A stretch of 64,000 bases of DNA from CAZJQD01 sp964548165 [NCBI: uncultured bacterium] (GTDB lineage Bacteria > UBA8481), in contig CAZJQD010000002.1 of assembly GCA_964548165.1 (NCBI GenBank), positions 44,341-108,340 of the forward strand. The letters are read 5' to 3'. The position numbers were made by a program, and so were the translations under genes. Below are positions 41,801 to 45,063 of the stretch, in pieces; within the stretch, counting starts at the first letter, position 1, and every line of letters starts with the position of its first letter. The notes beneath the pieces were generated by a model. The model had not been told where the DNA came from. It saw only the letters and a list, made by a program, of their open reading frames with translations, and did not search any database.

Positions 41801-44800
41801 GATCGTCGGCGGCACGCTCGTGTCCGGCGGCACCGTATTGAGGACGACGGCGACCAGGGAGTCCGAGAGCCAGGACTCGTTGGGATAGGGCGCCGCGTTA
41901 TCGCGCGCCGTGACCCGGTAGTAGCGCGTCTCGCCATTTCCCAGGCCCGTGTCGATGAAGACCTGCTGGCCGGCTCCGACGACACCCCGAACCTGCCAGG
42001 CCGGCGTCTCAGCGGAAGCGGATCGCCAGATGGTGTACGCGGCCACCGAGACCGTGTAGGGCGAGGATTCCTCGTTGACCGTCGTGGCCATCCAGGTGAT
42101 CTCGGCATCCCCTGCGCCGAGGGGCCGCGCGGCTACCGTGTCGGGAGCTCGTGGCGCGATGGTATCGCCCGATGCCGCCGTGTCGGCGATGCCGAATCGG
42201 TAGGGGGTCGCGAGGATCGAATCCTGGCCGCCACCGCCGAGGTGCGATCGAATGACCGTCTCGCTCCGACTTCCCCACCAGTTGCGCCGGGCATCCTGGA
42301 CCTGGAACGTGCCGTTCCAGAAGGCGGAATCGGGCAGGTTGTTCCGGGTGAACATGTTGTTCTGGCTGGTTCCGCTGACGTGAATGGCCCAGTTCGATGA
42401 GCCATTCACCTGGTTCTGGGCGTAGTAGCCGTTGTCGGTGTTGAAGAGCTGGATCGCGGTGCCGTTGCCGGCTTGGAAGGTGTTACGCACGGCGTGGACA
42501 GAGGAGCAATTACTGAGGTTGACGGCGGTGCTGAATGCGCTGGCGAAGACGTTGTCGGCGACCTGGAGGGACGAAACCCCCGAGGCCTGTATCCCCGACG
42601 CGGCGGCGCCGGTGAAGCGGGATCCCGTGATGGCGGCCTGCCCGGCATTGAGAAGGCTGATGGCGAAATTGTAATTGCCGAGGAACTGCCCATCAATGAC
42701 GCGGTGACCGCTCCCGCCGCTGATGTCGAGACCGACCCCGGCGTTGTCGGCAATCACCACCGAGGAGAACTGCGTGGACTCCGTGCCGAACTGGAGGATG
42801 ACGCCGCCGCCGAGGCCGTTCGTGGAGACGGAGACCCTGTCGAACGTGAGCTGGTCGGCGTTGCTGCCGACGAAGCCCCGGTAGCCGCGGCGCAAGGCGA
42901 GCTTGCGGACGGTGAGACCGGGGACCGTGTCGACGCGGAGCACGGTGATGTCGCCGATGGCCGTGGTGTCCGCCGGATCGATGAGCGTGGCGGAGGGGCC
43001 CGCGGAATCGCGGCCTTCGATCGTGATGCCGGGAGTCTTGACGGAGAGGGTTTCCGGGTAGGTTCCTGCGTCAATGAGAACGGTGTCGCCTGGAGTGACG
43101 CGATCGAGGGCGGACTGGACGCGCGCGAAAGGAAAGAGGGGGTTGAGACCGGAGTAATGGGTACTGCCCCTTCGGGACGTCAACAGGTCGCCCGCGACCG
43201 AGTCGTCATTGACGAAGTAGGCATTGGGGCCGCTCGTGTCCACGACGGTCAGGGAACCCGCCAGCAGGACCGGGTTGAACGGGCCGGACTCGGCACTGAG
43301 GAACCCCAGATTCCTGGAAGCTACTCTCAGCTGGAAGGAGTCGCCGAGTGGAGCGCCTGCGGCTACGTTCGCCATGACGACGAGGGGTAGGCCGTTGGCC
43401 GGGACAGAGCGAAAGAGGCCCCAGGTCTCCCAACCGCCGCCATTCGGGACCAGGCTGGCGAGGACGGTATCGCCCGGAGTGAACGTGGAGTCCTCGTCGG
43501 CATCGATGGCCACGCTCACCGCCGACAAGCCCGCAAGAGAGGCTCCCGTGACATTCTCCACGCGAAAGACCATCAGGGTGTCGCCGCCCAACCCCGTGTT
43601 TCCGTAGACGCGAAGAGCTCCCAGGGTTTGCGACGTCTCGGAACGTCCTGCCGTGTTGCCCAGGGAGGGACCGGTGGTGACGAAACCCTGCGGGAGGGGA
43701 AGTTGCAGGCGCCAGACTTCGCCGCCCGACGCCGTGTTCTCACCGCCCCAGATGAGCGTGTCCGGCGAAGCGGCCAGGACAGGCAGACCAAGGCGATTGT
43801 TCGCGATGCCGAAACCCGCGTTGGGGATGGAAGAGACGAAGTTGACGCCGTCCCAACTGCGATAGACCTGGGCCGACGCCGGATTGACGGACCGCACCGC
43901 GGCCCAGAGGGCGCCTTGGAAGACGACGAGATCCGTGATGGCCTCGTTCTGTACCTGCCCGAAGCCGTTCTGCAATACGGGCTGCCAGTTGATTCCGTCC
44001 TGGCTTCTCCAGACCTCGGCGCCGTTCAGGGGGTTATTGGTTCCGGCGTACAACTTGCCCTGGAAGGTGGCGAGAGCGGTGACCGCGATGTTGTTGGCGG
44101 AGCCGAACCCGGGAAGGCCCACTTGCTGCCAGGTGGCGGAGTCTCCGCGTGGGGAGGCGAAGAGCCGCCCGCCGAGGCTGGAACCCGCCTGAGTATCGTC
44201 GGTCGCCACGTAGATGGTGTCGAGGAAGTACGCCACATCGTGGATCTCGCGGACGCGGTTGTTGACCTGGCCGAAATCCACCACTTTCTGCCAGCCCGTG
44301 GTTTCCGCGGCCGGAAGGCGCCAGATCTGGGCCCCAGACGCGTTGTCGAAGGTCGCGATCAGGCTGTCCGCAAAGGGAAAGAGCGTCGATACGGACGCAT
44401 TGCCAAAGTCGCTGAATCCGGACCCCGGTCCATTCAGGAGACTGAAGTTCGACCCATCCGTCGTGCGATAGACGCGGGCCCCGTTCGAGACTGAATCGAC
44501 GCCGACATAGACCATGGCGCCGGTATCGGCGATGGCATGAATCACCCGGTTCATGCCGGTGATTCCCGGTGTGAAGAGGCTGGAGGAGCCCCACGTTCCC
44601 GAATCGGCGGTCGGGGACTGGAGCAACTGGGCCGCGGTGGCGATTCGCTCCGTGCCGGCGAAGAACCCGAAGGTCGTGAAGGCGGCTGACCGAATGCCGA
44701 TGTTGGCCGAATTGCCGAAACCGCCTACGGAGGACGAGATCCACGTATCCGCTGATGCGCCATTTGCGCATGTGAGGAGTGCGAAAAGAGAGAGGGCGGC

Positions 44801-44899
44801 GGTGCAAGAACGCACGCGATGGCGAGGGGATCGGCTGGGATGCTTTTCTGGCGTGGAACTGTCCCCCTGATCGCGCAAACGGTGGAAAATGAGGCCCAT
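17801..44899 (-). CDS. Giant (9,032-residue) secreted beta-helix/FN3/FG-GAP repeat protein with C-terminal sorting domain
   Basis: One unbroken frame. A signal peptide ends near residue 50 (ANGASA-DTW). Approximate layout: 52-415, BNR-like propeller; 420-550, an Asp-rich beta domain; 556-5734, eight beta-helix + FN3 modules with two long inserts and one seven-repeat FG-GAP propeller (1813-2173); 5737-7133, fourteen FN3-like repeats of about 95 residues; 7134-7595, three Asp-rich repeats (LYRDxNxNG); 7596-8640, about ten more FN3-like repeats; 8930-9032, sorting-type domain. It is very rich in Thr, Ser and Asp and poor in Lys and Cys. The architecture suits an extracellular fibre, adhesin or polysaccharide-binding protein. 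No catalytic motif is evident. The start has no strong ribosome site; a GTG at the start of VRSCTAALS is an alternative. The downstream PorV gene overlaps its stop. Confidence 0.93.
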   Translation of the reverse strand: MGLIFHRLRDQGDSSTPEKHPSRSPRHRVRSCTAALSLFALLTCANGASADTWISSSVGGFGNSANIGIRSAAFTTFGFFAGTERIATAAQLLQSPTADSGTWGSSSLFTPGITGMNRVIHAIADTGAMVYVGVDSVSNGARVYRTTDGSNFSLLNGPGSGFSDFGNASVSTLFPFADSLIATFDNASGAQIWRLPAAETTGWQKVVDFGQVNNRVREIHDVAYFLDTIYVATDDTQAGSSLGGRLFASPRGDSATWQQVGLPGFGSANNIAVTALATFQGKLYAGTNNPLNGAEVWRSQDGINWQPVLQNGFGQVQNEAITDLVVFQGALWAAVRSVNPASAQVYRSWDGVNFVSSIPNAGFGIANNRLGLPVLAASPDTLIWGGENTASGGEVWRLQLPLPQGFVTTGPSLGNTAGRSETSQTLGALRVYGNTGLGGDTLMVFRVENVTGASLAGLSAVSVAIDADEDSTFTPGDTVLASLVPNGGGWETWGLFRSVPANGLPLVVMANVAAGAPLGDSFQLRVASRNLGFLSAESGPFNPVLLAGSLTVVDTSGPNAYFVNDDSVAGDLLTSRRGSTHYSGLNPLFPFARVQSALDRVTPGDTVLIDAGTYPETLSVKTPGITIEGRDSAGPSATLIDPADTTAIGDITVLRVDTVPGLTVRKLALRRGYRGFVGSNADQLTFDRVSVSTNGLGGGVILQFGTESTQFSSVVIADNAGVGLDISGGSGHRVIDGQFLGNYNFAISLLNAGQAAITGSRFTGAAASGIQASGVSSLQVADNVFASAFSTAVNLSNCSSVHAVRNTFQAGNGTAIQLFNTDNGYYAQNQVNGSSNWAIHVSGTSQNNMFTRNNLPDSAFWNGTFQVQDARRNWWGSRSETVIRSHLGGGGQDSILATPYRFGIADTAASGDTIAPRAPDTVAARPLGAGDAEITWMATTVNEESSPYTVSVAAYTIWRSASAETPAWQVRGVVGAGQQVFIDTGLGNGETRYYRVTARDNAAPYPNESWLSDSLVAVVLNTVPPDTSVPPTITGSYDTVVTGATASETGATIGQSNVDTFTLTLPSSSGTETWNVRMPFSDTGNSVQVRLVPETILNASDTGLIHGFTRGVQHRFEINVYDSSGARRTDSYWQQVGESIVLSFNFGQSGIETHRAVLYWLNTRDSKWYDVTHPESGMTSASYQRYPDSFTIAVNHFTHFFPGEGLVDTVTVVLADTIPFQATASSLNETVTVMALYILGDTAGPAEASDTLTFFSVENVGTLIPANITEVSLWLDADTNRRYSIGDTLISQLYYVAATPPRWETNLSYPIPASGLNVVATFRATGGTGDTFLARIGAGGVKTADEESGPVAAVTAPYPVVVLDLNQPNAWYVNDTSLSGDSYTQAIGHRNNNGLSPGFPAESITQVLALLSAGDSIFVDAGTFYERLTVPISSITIQGVDSALTVLDAGDSLNASYTGIYATGFSNFTLAQLRVRNAYYGIDLTNANSCTISAVLVEHCNQHGVRIEGTSSQTRIESSAAIANGQVGFRIFGGGNAHWVTHCVAESNGAGGFELQMTQILAEGNTARNNQQFGFSLTGNSGELRRNNATNNSVYGYYIEAAFPIMDLCTADSNATYQVYVGAGATNATIRRSMIYPGPAFPDSGLFTTSGQPVSCTSVYWGTLSPSSIRNMIQGSGRNLVSFQPFRTGPTDTTPGADTIAPQRPETVTVRALSETTISVSWTAVIQSQEPEPSLSLAGYRVFRADGAETAPVNPVAFVAPNLTSWIDSNLAIGQSFYYWVSAEDTNTLPNTSGFADTPGRSQTYGFFPYYEPLTGIETGLEDGDVAWADFNLDGELDFAATGIDMQNNDRLIIYRNVGPGAYIPSEPMGGGSGLRYSALAWADYDNDGDLDLVVAGFSANRRLIVYRNDNNTFNLAAEPMGVNQGLDYAALDWGDFDNDGDVDLVACGNDGGSRQVILFENRGSDSFVEINRPMGGGNGVDRGAVRWGDYDGDSDLDLAVVGDKGGVKAFVVLQNTGDTTFPLAFEPLGGGQGMMDASLDWGDYDNDGRLDLAVAGFASPNKLQVYRNNGAGFSLAEQPLPNPVDGLRYGAVAWCDYNGDGRLDIAAAGEDGLFARRLIVFRNQAGSGDTFVQAVEPFGETRGLTNASIAWADFNGDGWPDLLVSGSEGAQRRLMVLRAFANGDTNSSPPLSPTAVQPKGAEYLPGSAVTFRWGAAGGDTTPVAALTYNLRVGTTPGGGEILSADTNSAHGLNTRLLGNVQHDTAHWLRSSTRLTPGTYYWSVQAVDGGMRRSAWSATESFVVLNTAGPNAWYVNDDLPTNDSFTSAPGADTNLGVYPDRPLRTLSAVMGRLTAGDSVYIDGGTWTETFAFTADSVTILGVDTQNTVIDPPGTNNNGLTAIYAESRAGIRIANLRVMDTKRGVEFLNVTNSRIENVEAQGSRGGFALFTSDTNVVENCRAQSPAETGIELLGSRGNVIDTFMSYLSSIRGVVLDAGSNDNLLRGVQVINSTSLGFGLNASSFNRITRSFATGGSVLLEISNGADSNLVDGNLFDICSTYQVYLIAGSGQGNTFIQNTFTPVAERPELAVPCIFRKNNVESGVSVASNDMDLRHNWWGTTDSAIIATRVFGPGGSSDVYIPYRLGLVDTAPGADTVAPRAPDTVALTPLGGSSVEITWATSATDEESGTTLFGLDRYRIYRSSAPDSSSWALRGEVAAGTTSFVDSGVSTVETQYYRITSMDSALFPNESFYSDSVVFHLATAGSQDTSIPPGITGAYDTVVSGATSSETGVSMGQSNVDTLTLTLPSAGGTETWMIRMPFSDTGNAVRVRLVPAAVLSASDTGFIHGYSRGFPHRFEVDVYDSNGARRTDAYWAQVGESIVLTFHYGTSGIDTHRSFLYWLNTADSKWYDVTHPESGMTSATYVRTAESFSIAVNHFTHFFPGEGLVDTVTVVFADTIPATNVSVSQESITIAAFLILGDTAGPSGATDTLTNFGIGNAGLLPSGSVADVTLWHDADQNYRYSAGDTPIALLTYFAGPPARWESTFAYTLPETGIHVVVTLRTTAGPHKDTFHPFVDTGWVKTADEDSGPLTPRYADFYFTILDTSQPNVWYVNDTSTAGDSFSSAVGHPANSGLSPHLPKRSLNDVENVLSSGDTVLVDAGSYYEPDTVIMATPFVTIRGVDSLATIVSFGDSSAPSARGIYMLASQGMQIHDLAVFHAWNGIWLNNADSATIQRVRADSNGNVGISIANGSDSATVRDATADSNTMSGVSVQGSPTAFLAGVIARRNGNIGIAIDNASFASVIQGSRSDSNTYGMVVGNTSYGCTIASSSASGNSQLGFWINAASGYLTTNIASGNGTYGFKFDSSGDSWTADSNTASANGSGGFQALGAAFGTARYNTALGNTGDGFELSASSNNPTFIGNRSTGNLGIGHGFSLTAIIAGDFRHNTASRNARNGYVFDNTTNMLVVQNEAESNGWYAVHVGNNSANDTFTKNHLRGGPSNPDSLVFSSLTLPSRIDMSRNWWGVTDSAAIRGGIAGSTRDSITYYPFRLGPVDTSIAADTVAPRAPDTVTAVPLDSSHVALSWGAVIVDEEISGVAFVLSGYRIWRASRADSTSWHPVDTVASGITAFTDSGLLPDTLYCYRITAFDNGLLENQSFFSESIGTATTYPSVDTSGPNAWYVNDTSTVGDSFTSTQGADTHHGLSPSSPLRSLASVLNRLTPGDTVLIDAGTYGESLALNNRFAILIRGVDSALTILRGSDSTPSGVAGVSLTSCSEVTIRDLRLMDYRYGVQTNDADTCRFLNLHLLALGNWAVDLAGGSDSCHVENIQGDSVASGISVAGSYHATIRGNRIQYGTYGVQLTSVGGNHLVADNVLETNASGGIHAVGTNYSTFSGNTVRGSNSDGIYISSDFAIIESNTVEGSFNAGIYFFGAKDGIVRHNVSRRNNSHGIQTNNTSDTILILSNSVTRNGSFGITIGATRGLIQSNLVHDNVGGGIEAAATASGNHFVQNHVDSNGGWAITLGVGTFAETFTRNIFVGSPDRPDSIVNNNSGQPNNFHRNWWGTVDSQAIYAKIMGTPNAVLYMPFRLGTVDTRPGADTIAPQAPDSVVATANGDTAIRVQWSGILANEDLGATALDVSGVRVYHAPTRDTSIWTLLAQLGPGNVELLDSNLVAGTTRYYRVTAFDTYSPENQSFYSDSIAGTTAAPDTTGPNIWYVNDTSTAGDSFTSGIGSDSNHGRTPTFPVRSLGQVLRFVTPGDTIRIDAGTYRDSLDLGPTFYSLWITGADSALTILDYQDSTPGPNVIGIKLNQCTNVVVSDLQVRNVYRGIQLVGADSNTFLNVKVRLAGLLGVDVQAGSDSNTFTRTHIETVGSTGVQVDASTYNVFSGLYVGQVSQHGVLFQNTADSNVLVASAIETTAQYGIQLLNTSSFNRIDRNRVTGTGNHGIIANNAHRNTITGNTATSSGALFSGIVITNADEAIVESNVIQGWGYHGIDVNTSADSATILANVLSSNIQNGLSIDGTAHVVRHNLITNNGIAGIYGLAALSSSFFAQNELDSNGVAINIQAGASNDTFTRNNLRASPTTDSILTNASGSASFERNWWGTTDSQLLRLRIGGPTADQSRYSPYRLGRVDTSVGADTVAPRAPDTVSVSTLGLTSLRVSWSAASASEEPEAALGLNGYRVYRAATPGADSWNPVVLAGPGQTFVDDTGLSPFTTYYYRVTAFDNSAVENQSFFSDSIIGGLTTTDTALPNAWYVNDSSTIGDSFTSAIGYDTNVGLTAATPFRTISRAMMFLTPGDTVYIDSGVFTETVVIETSFVALIGVDSQSTIINPPGLSGTPGLYGIFADTQVHIGLIGLRVTDAYDGIHFVDVDSSSVIGVHVSNSGNAGIMLRAGSESASLLGIEALTNTAYGIAIEDSSNRTFIAGSRITNSGAGISIYLSDNNRVASNVLLTNGSGGILINGSRGNVVADNAIGSSGSSGLYLTAGATSNIVAHNRISGTTGKGVVLDGADSNAFVQNLISGNDTGIGLYGASQYNRFLANNVVGNTYFGWHKTGAASPQYATGNWWGTRDTIGILATFSDSVTSFTPFRLVQADTAVSADTVAPRSPDTFLATSLSETAIALTWSASLLDEDGSTQDNLVGYRIYRDTSTAPSLPTLVATIAAPTAVFVDSGLAPYQTYRYRITAFDLQGSFGGNEAFYSDTTASASAVPDTSGPNTWYVNDTSTAGDSYTSSIGYDTSFGLTPSAPKRSIAAVLALASAGDTILVDAGYYYETIAIPANGIAILGVDSSPTGTILSPGDTSLGANKKAITASGVSNLTISRLRIVMAYQGLNLFNVDTSTFTHLTVSGAGQNGLNLVQSDSNTLTHIAAAGNGSSGISLSFSLRNLLAWNVAQTNAADGFSLGTNSDSNTIRENRAASNGQRGFSVNSLSTGNLHESNVASSNTLGGFQISAPWNIYVANRAFANMNNGMAIVGCTGTVLVRNITDSNASDGLSLATAAVGSQVFEHISRNNAGSGISLASAADNRFVLCSSDSNNSWAVSISGLSARDTFERCNFTPNPTKPDSVVSAGSLLRAVFERCWWGSVDSAVVKLRINGAGKDSVIYIPFRLGAVDTAPGADTVAPRAPDTVAVAVLGASSLRISWAPVTATEEPGYALGLSGYRVYRAATPDSSSWILRGSVASAALTFIDSGLQALETHSYRVTAFDGAALENQSFYSESVATGMTADTQPPTAPTLVAPPDLTDTNVTTLAFAWTASTDSAGIATYRLQFDTAGTFANLVVDSVTGTGTTALRTLPANETYYWRVVAVDNSGNTTPVAGGRRLRVDTAPPTTPALATPAASLETNLVSQLFSWAPATDTVSGVASYRFQLDTAGTFSVNWVDTTLATTSVTLTLGGNETWYWRVTATDSATNAAISATRSVLVDTMAPTGIVTLLAPAAGTDTNQVSLAFSWTASSDNLSGIAGYRLQVDTSGAFSLLVADSFTPSTSASRTLPANDTYHWRLIVVDDAGNTAATASRSFRLDTTTPMNFAINLPANNTDTSGLTFDFWFNSSADSISGLLYYRLQVDTANTFTSLYVDSIVAASGNNAQRTLAPNDTYYWRMVAVDSAGNTTTSATRRIRTDTIAPIPPGYSGIPNNYDTNVTTLTFAWAIGTDTGTGISHYRFQMDTSSSAFTAPYVDTTLTANSVTVANLNTRDTHAWRVVVYDSAGNSATVGHFVLRVDTAPPTAPTLVSPVNNYESAAATFTFTWSASADSMAGVARYRLQISDSVAFLTLVRDSYTTALSATHVFNTSDTYYWRVAAYDSATNHETSSIRALRYDNGAPSASNLQSPADNQDTSSTTITFSWSASTDSNGIAGYRLQIDTSSSFASPLVDSVTPALSGTRTLAPNDTYWWRVIATDNSGNTTASTFRVVRIDTVAPTVPALLAPEAGYDTSNGAVLFAWSSSSDTLSGLARYKLQFDTNGTFTSLTSDSATTSTSLNVIMLTEGTRFWRVVAVDTAGNTAVSDTRRIRLDLSTPTQPTLQAPSDPTDTNLLTIRFAWTPSTDSVTGILRYQLQFDTSPGFTTTYIDSAVPGTETSAIRTLAANETWYWRVVAVDSGLSVTPSTGRVLRIDTAAPVAGTPSTPAASLDTASTTIRFSWTAAVDTGTGILAYRLLISTDSSFAGALAVDSSTGLALESTVTLAPNDTYYWTIRVFDTVANNTFYAIRRLRIDTTAPGAASLLSPADGHDTSVSGLTFTWSAAPDSIAGIQGYRLQLDTAGGAFGSPYLDTFTFSTSIAILSGLRANETTYWRILAVDSAGNATASLSRLLRLDTQAPTASSLTSPSADVDTSATTLGVAWTTAFDSFSGIAAYRLQIDTAGTFVASLIDTTTTGTTLTIVNAPANDTYFLRVTARDSAGNVATSVVRRVRIDTTAPTPVTLTMPVAPYTDTNVTTVTFAWTTAADSISGVASYRVQIDTTGAFASLLLDTTVTATTLTVHSALVNETFRLRIISRDSAGNTTTSTTYTFRIDTAPPTKPLLTAPADATDTSGTTILFTWSASTDSIAGLAGYRLQIDTSTAFLSPFVNALTTLTSFTQALVTDTYRWRVIAYDSVGNASISDSRLLVIDTGSTPLLLTVHPTLPASTAIVALGTDQTAVLAFSLKSALSDTLTTAGVAFAGAAGVANRFEFVRLYRDLNTNAAFDSGTDVLVASLSATADTRWTTAVLNQALGTGDSFLIVVGLADTAPLDETLQASIPPSSVKTTLADTGPAVSQAAPGVFTVQGAGVTLVVNALKPLSATVNSAVANTNGVLAFTVGGGANDSLTVLRVSFAGNAAGAGKIDSVALYRDGNRDGSLGSSDTLVAILAAQGSAYVLGSPVSLGVAGTDSFVVAVSLTTSAATGDTLRAYLPALAVRTSLRDTRPLVAEYSPATLYVDTGSSITGISVNNATLSETIAPLALDVTRLMSFTVTGNAGDTLKQFSVRLTGNAGQVNRLDYVVLYRDSNRNGNVDSGTDPVISLLGYSGSQTYGMTGLNQSLGATGAESFLVVVSVRDTAPSGETMLAVIPALGVKTSMRDTGPSIDLAAPAVFYVYDLIPPTAFSLASPADGTLTANPAVTLGWNATTDAGSGLSYYRLQASRSSSFALLAVDTNVGQLTSYAPGLAGDTTWHWRVIAYDVNGNARASSETWTVTVDQVPPSSPVLIAPAANVETSASTFTFAWSASTDTFTGVADYSIQTSYDPAFGTLDINTSVGNVTTTSLALASGAVHYWRIAASDDAGNVAYSDTRKLTIVSAGPLAPVLLNPAASLETSSRTITFSWNASAETLSTISSYTLQVDTAGTFAAPLVSASAGLSTSSSTTLPSNASYSWRVVVANTLGFTTASASRTLVIDTSVTVALFSPADSTTTTDTQPTFVWTSDGDTWTWEIGRDTTGLAAAETRTVTVKNLVSQALAGGDWFWRVTAVDRSGNTVASGWFHLAVDTGGAPAADSVPPATFSLVTPAHGAYLGGLPAGFTWNLTTDTPGGVTAYKLQVSGDSTFAVTIVDTTVGPAVDSLAVLGLPASTLLYWRVIASDAAGNQAASQTTRAFIIDTTPPAAPAPLLAPSSGADTAAGSITLRWSASSDTLSGLRAYRFQTDSAGTFASPLHDAYTSATETTLSGFTQGTWTWRVQSVDTAGNVSTWIADTFRLLTSPPTTPTVLSPTNGGFIATTAPTLDWSDATAFAAALRRYRVQLGTDSTFAATTLDTQTADTTSQLTAPSLAAGTWHWRVVAEDQLGNLSSWASASFTLETATPAAPGFTTPAGGLVTRAVPITFSWQETGSIPASGLSGYQLWIATATGETFVETTVLTSLTSGSLNILGFMDTSFTARVRARTNAGAWSPYSGGLAFGFDSTPPATVPALVAPRGGAETSATAVVFTIAGSSDTGAGGTRVRYLFQASRQESFAVLLTSQYVEDTRFVPVFNFNDSNTTYWWRVAAVDTVGNQTAWSAADSFRRPAGNDDTLPAPIFDLVALADDALGITLTWFGSPSPDVRSAGQYNIYWNQGLSSAMPDTLLAVLSDNGSESFTWSTTGRASLTAGTFYLFRVNAQDASGNEDAGGALAGASARSSAPTQAWTSLVTPKAGQRVLLAGGIQVQVDLNGARSAADTLIFQYRRSGGGSWTSMTPAATPTATNPMRVGGETRTVYGLHWNALADAIGNDSVVELRVIAQAANRDSAPGLSSVIGILATTSDTLADIAGGSDSVRQRGLGGQRMDVALQGGNDSQATVSFARGAVDPDAEDSFTVGLGVAGSSGRGATGAGAGAGALAVSASAVNALIGRDTPVGLILSVDIFDKAGAAVTALQPGHTALVAMTCPSGVALDSLVLRSAHSGGETQEWRFDSTTNTPSLSRFAYDSASRTVRFLTSKFSSFVLVVPIAGSGGPGNQASLARFMVYPNPWRPNAGVVATGAPYDPTSPRTTGIVFDFLPARVRIEVFTLRGERVFERTTQINDGFVTWNGRNEGGHEVASGWYIYVVTDLATNQRATGKLAVIR
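17804..18110 (-). other. C-terminal secretion-sorting-type domain of the giant protein
   Basis: The last ~100 residues read FMVYPNPWRPN, then IVFDFLPARVRIEVFTLRGE-RVFERT, then WNGRNEGGHEVASGWYIYVV and a final KLAVIR. This is the FlgD-Ig-like/type-A T9SS C-terminal pattern: PNP near the start, a G-V turn, WDG-N-G-G--V--G-Y, and a KL/KV-rich end. In T9SS bacteria this domain is recognised by the translocon and PorV/PorU. Confidence 0.75.
19060..27690 (-). repeat. About 24 tandem FN3/Ig-like repeats, interrupted once
   Basis: Units of about 90-97 residues with the pattern APTxPxLxxPxxxxDTxxTTxxFxWSASTDSxSGIAxYRLQxDTxxxF, then DTYYWRVVAVDSAGNT and RRLRIDT. I count fourteen from 27690 to 23500 and about ten from 22115 to 19060. 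Between them (22115-23500) are three ~115-residue units with RLYRDxNxNxxxDSGTD, which resemble calcium-binding loops. Neighbouring units are similar but not identical. Confidence 0.8.
35590..36600 (-). repeat. Duplicated ~335-residue segment, copy 2
   Basis: Counterpart of 40800-41800, with SETGVSMGQSNVDTLTLTLP, DSKWYDVTHPESGMTSATY and NHFTHFFPGEGLVDTVTVV. The conservation shows that a block of roughly module size plus insert was duplicated within the gene. Confidence 0.85.
38380..39460 (-). repeat. Seven FG-GAP/VCBS repeats (integrin-type propeller)
   Basis: Seven calcium-loop motifs at about 50-residue spacing: DFNLDGELD, DYDNDGDLD, DFDNDGDVD, DYDGDSDLD, DYDNDGRLD, DYNGDGRLD and DFNGDGWPD. 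Each is preceded by A-WAD or D-WGD and followed by RLIVYRN-like strands. Seven blades match a complete integrin-alpha-like beta-propeller, which would bind Ca ions. It sits between modules 2 and 3 and occurs only once. Confidence 0.9.
40800..41800 (-). repeat. Duplicated ~335-residue segment, copy 1
   Basis: Encodes SETGATIGQSNVDTFTLTLP, then TETWNVRMPFSDTGNSV, DSKWYDVTHPESGMTSASY, NHFTHFFPGEGLVDTVTVV and an Asp-rich unit with SLWLDADTNRRYSIGDT. The same order recurs at 35590-36600 with most residues identical. The two copies follow modules 1 and 3. Confidence 0.85.
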
Positions 44900-44967
44900 G
44901 AACTATTTCAAGAATAGACAAACCTGACCGTTTACGCTATCGAAAATGGGGTCAAACACAGTGAAGA

Positions 44968-44973
44968 ATTATA
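44968..44973 (-). promoter_or_regulatory. Candidate -10 box for the giant gene
   Basis: On the minus strand a perfect TATAAT lies about 70 bases ahead of the start codon, in an unusually AT-rich stretch (44900-45000). No convincing -35 hexamer is at 16-18 bases. Confidence 0.4.
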
Positions 44974-45008
44974 CTTGTGAATAGCTGATTGTTCGTGGGT
45001 TACGACTA

Positions 45009-45062
45009 GGGCCTCCTTTACGACTGGCTGGCGGGGCGGGTCTGGCGCCCCCCAGGAGGGGC
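45009..45062 (-). terminator. Candidate hairpin after the AsmA-like gene
   Basis: Immediately after the AsmA-like stop, GGCCCCTCCT can pair with AGGAGGCCC about 45 bases on, with GC-rich sequence between. No T-run follows. It would separate the AsmA-like gene from the giant gene on the same strand. Confidence 0.35.
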
Positions 45063-45063
45063 C

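Larger units (their letters stand above)
27700..43240 (-). repeat. Eight repeats of header + right-handed beta-helix + FN3 module
   Basis: Each module opens with a header like PNAWYVNDTSTxGDSFTS, continues with SL--VL--LTPGDTV-IDAGTY and a ladder of about 8-14 short beta-helix turns (SN-, N-G- patterns), then RNWWGT-DS, PFRLG-VDT--GADTVAPRAPDTV and an FN3 domain ending YYRVTAFD---ENQSFYSDS. Header positions (plus-strand): about 43220, 40790, 37975, 35570, 33865, 32250, 30630 and 29235. The beta-helix ladders vary in length from about 870 to 1250 bases. Such pectate-lyase-like folds usually bind or cleave polysaccharides, or form passive stalks. Confidence 0.85.

Noticed and set aside
18836-44494. 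Many long plus-strand open frames (up to ~550 codons) across the giant gene
   Set aside because: They are antisense shadows of a high-GC repeat gene; they are Arg/Gly/Asp-rich, show no family motifs, and track the repeat pattern of the minus-strand frame.
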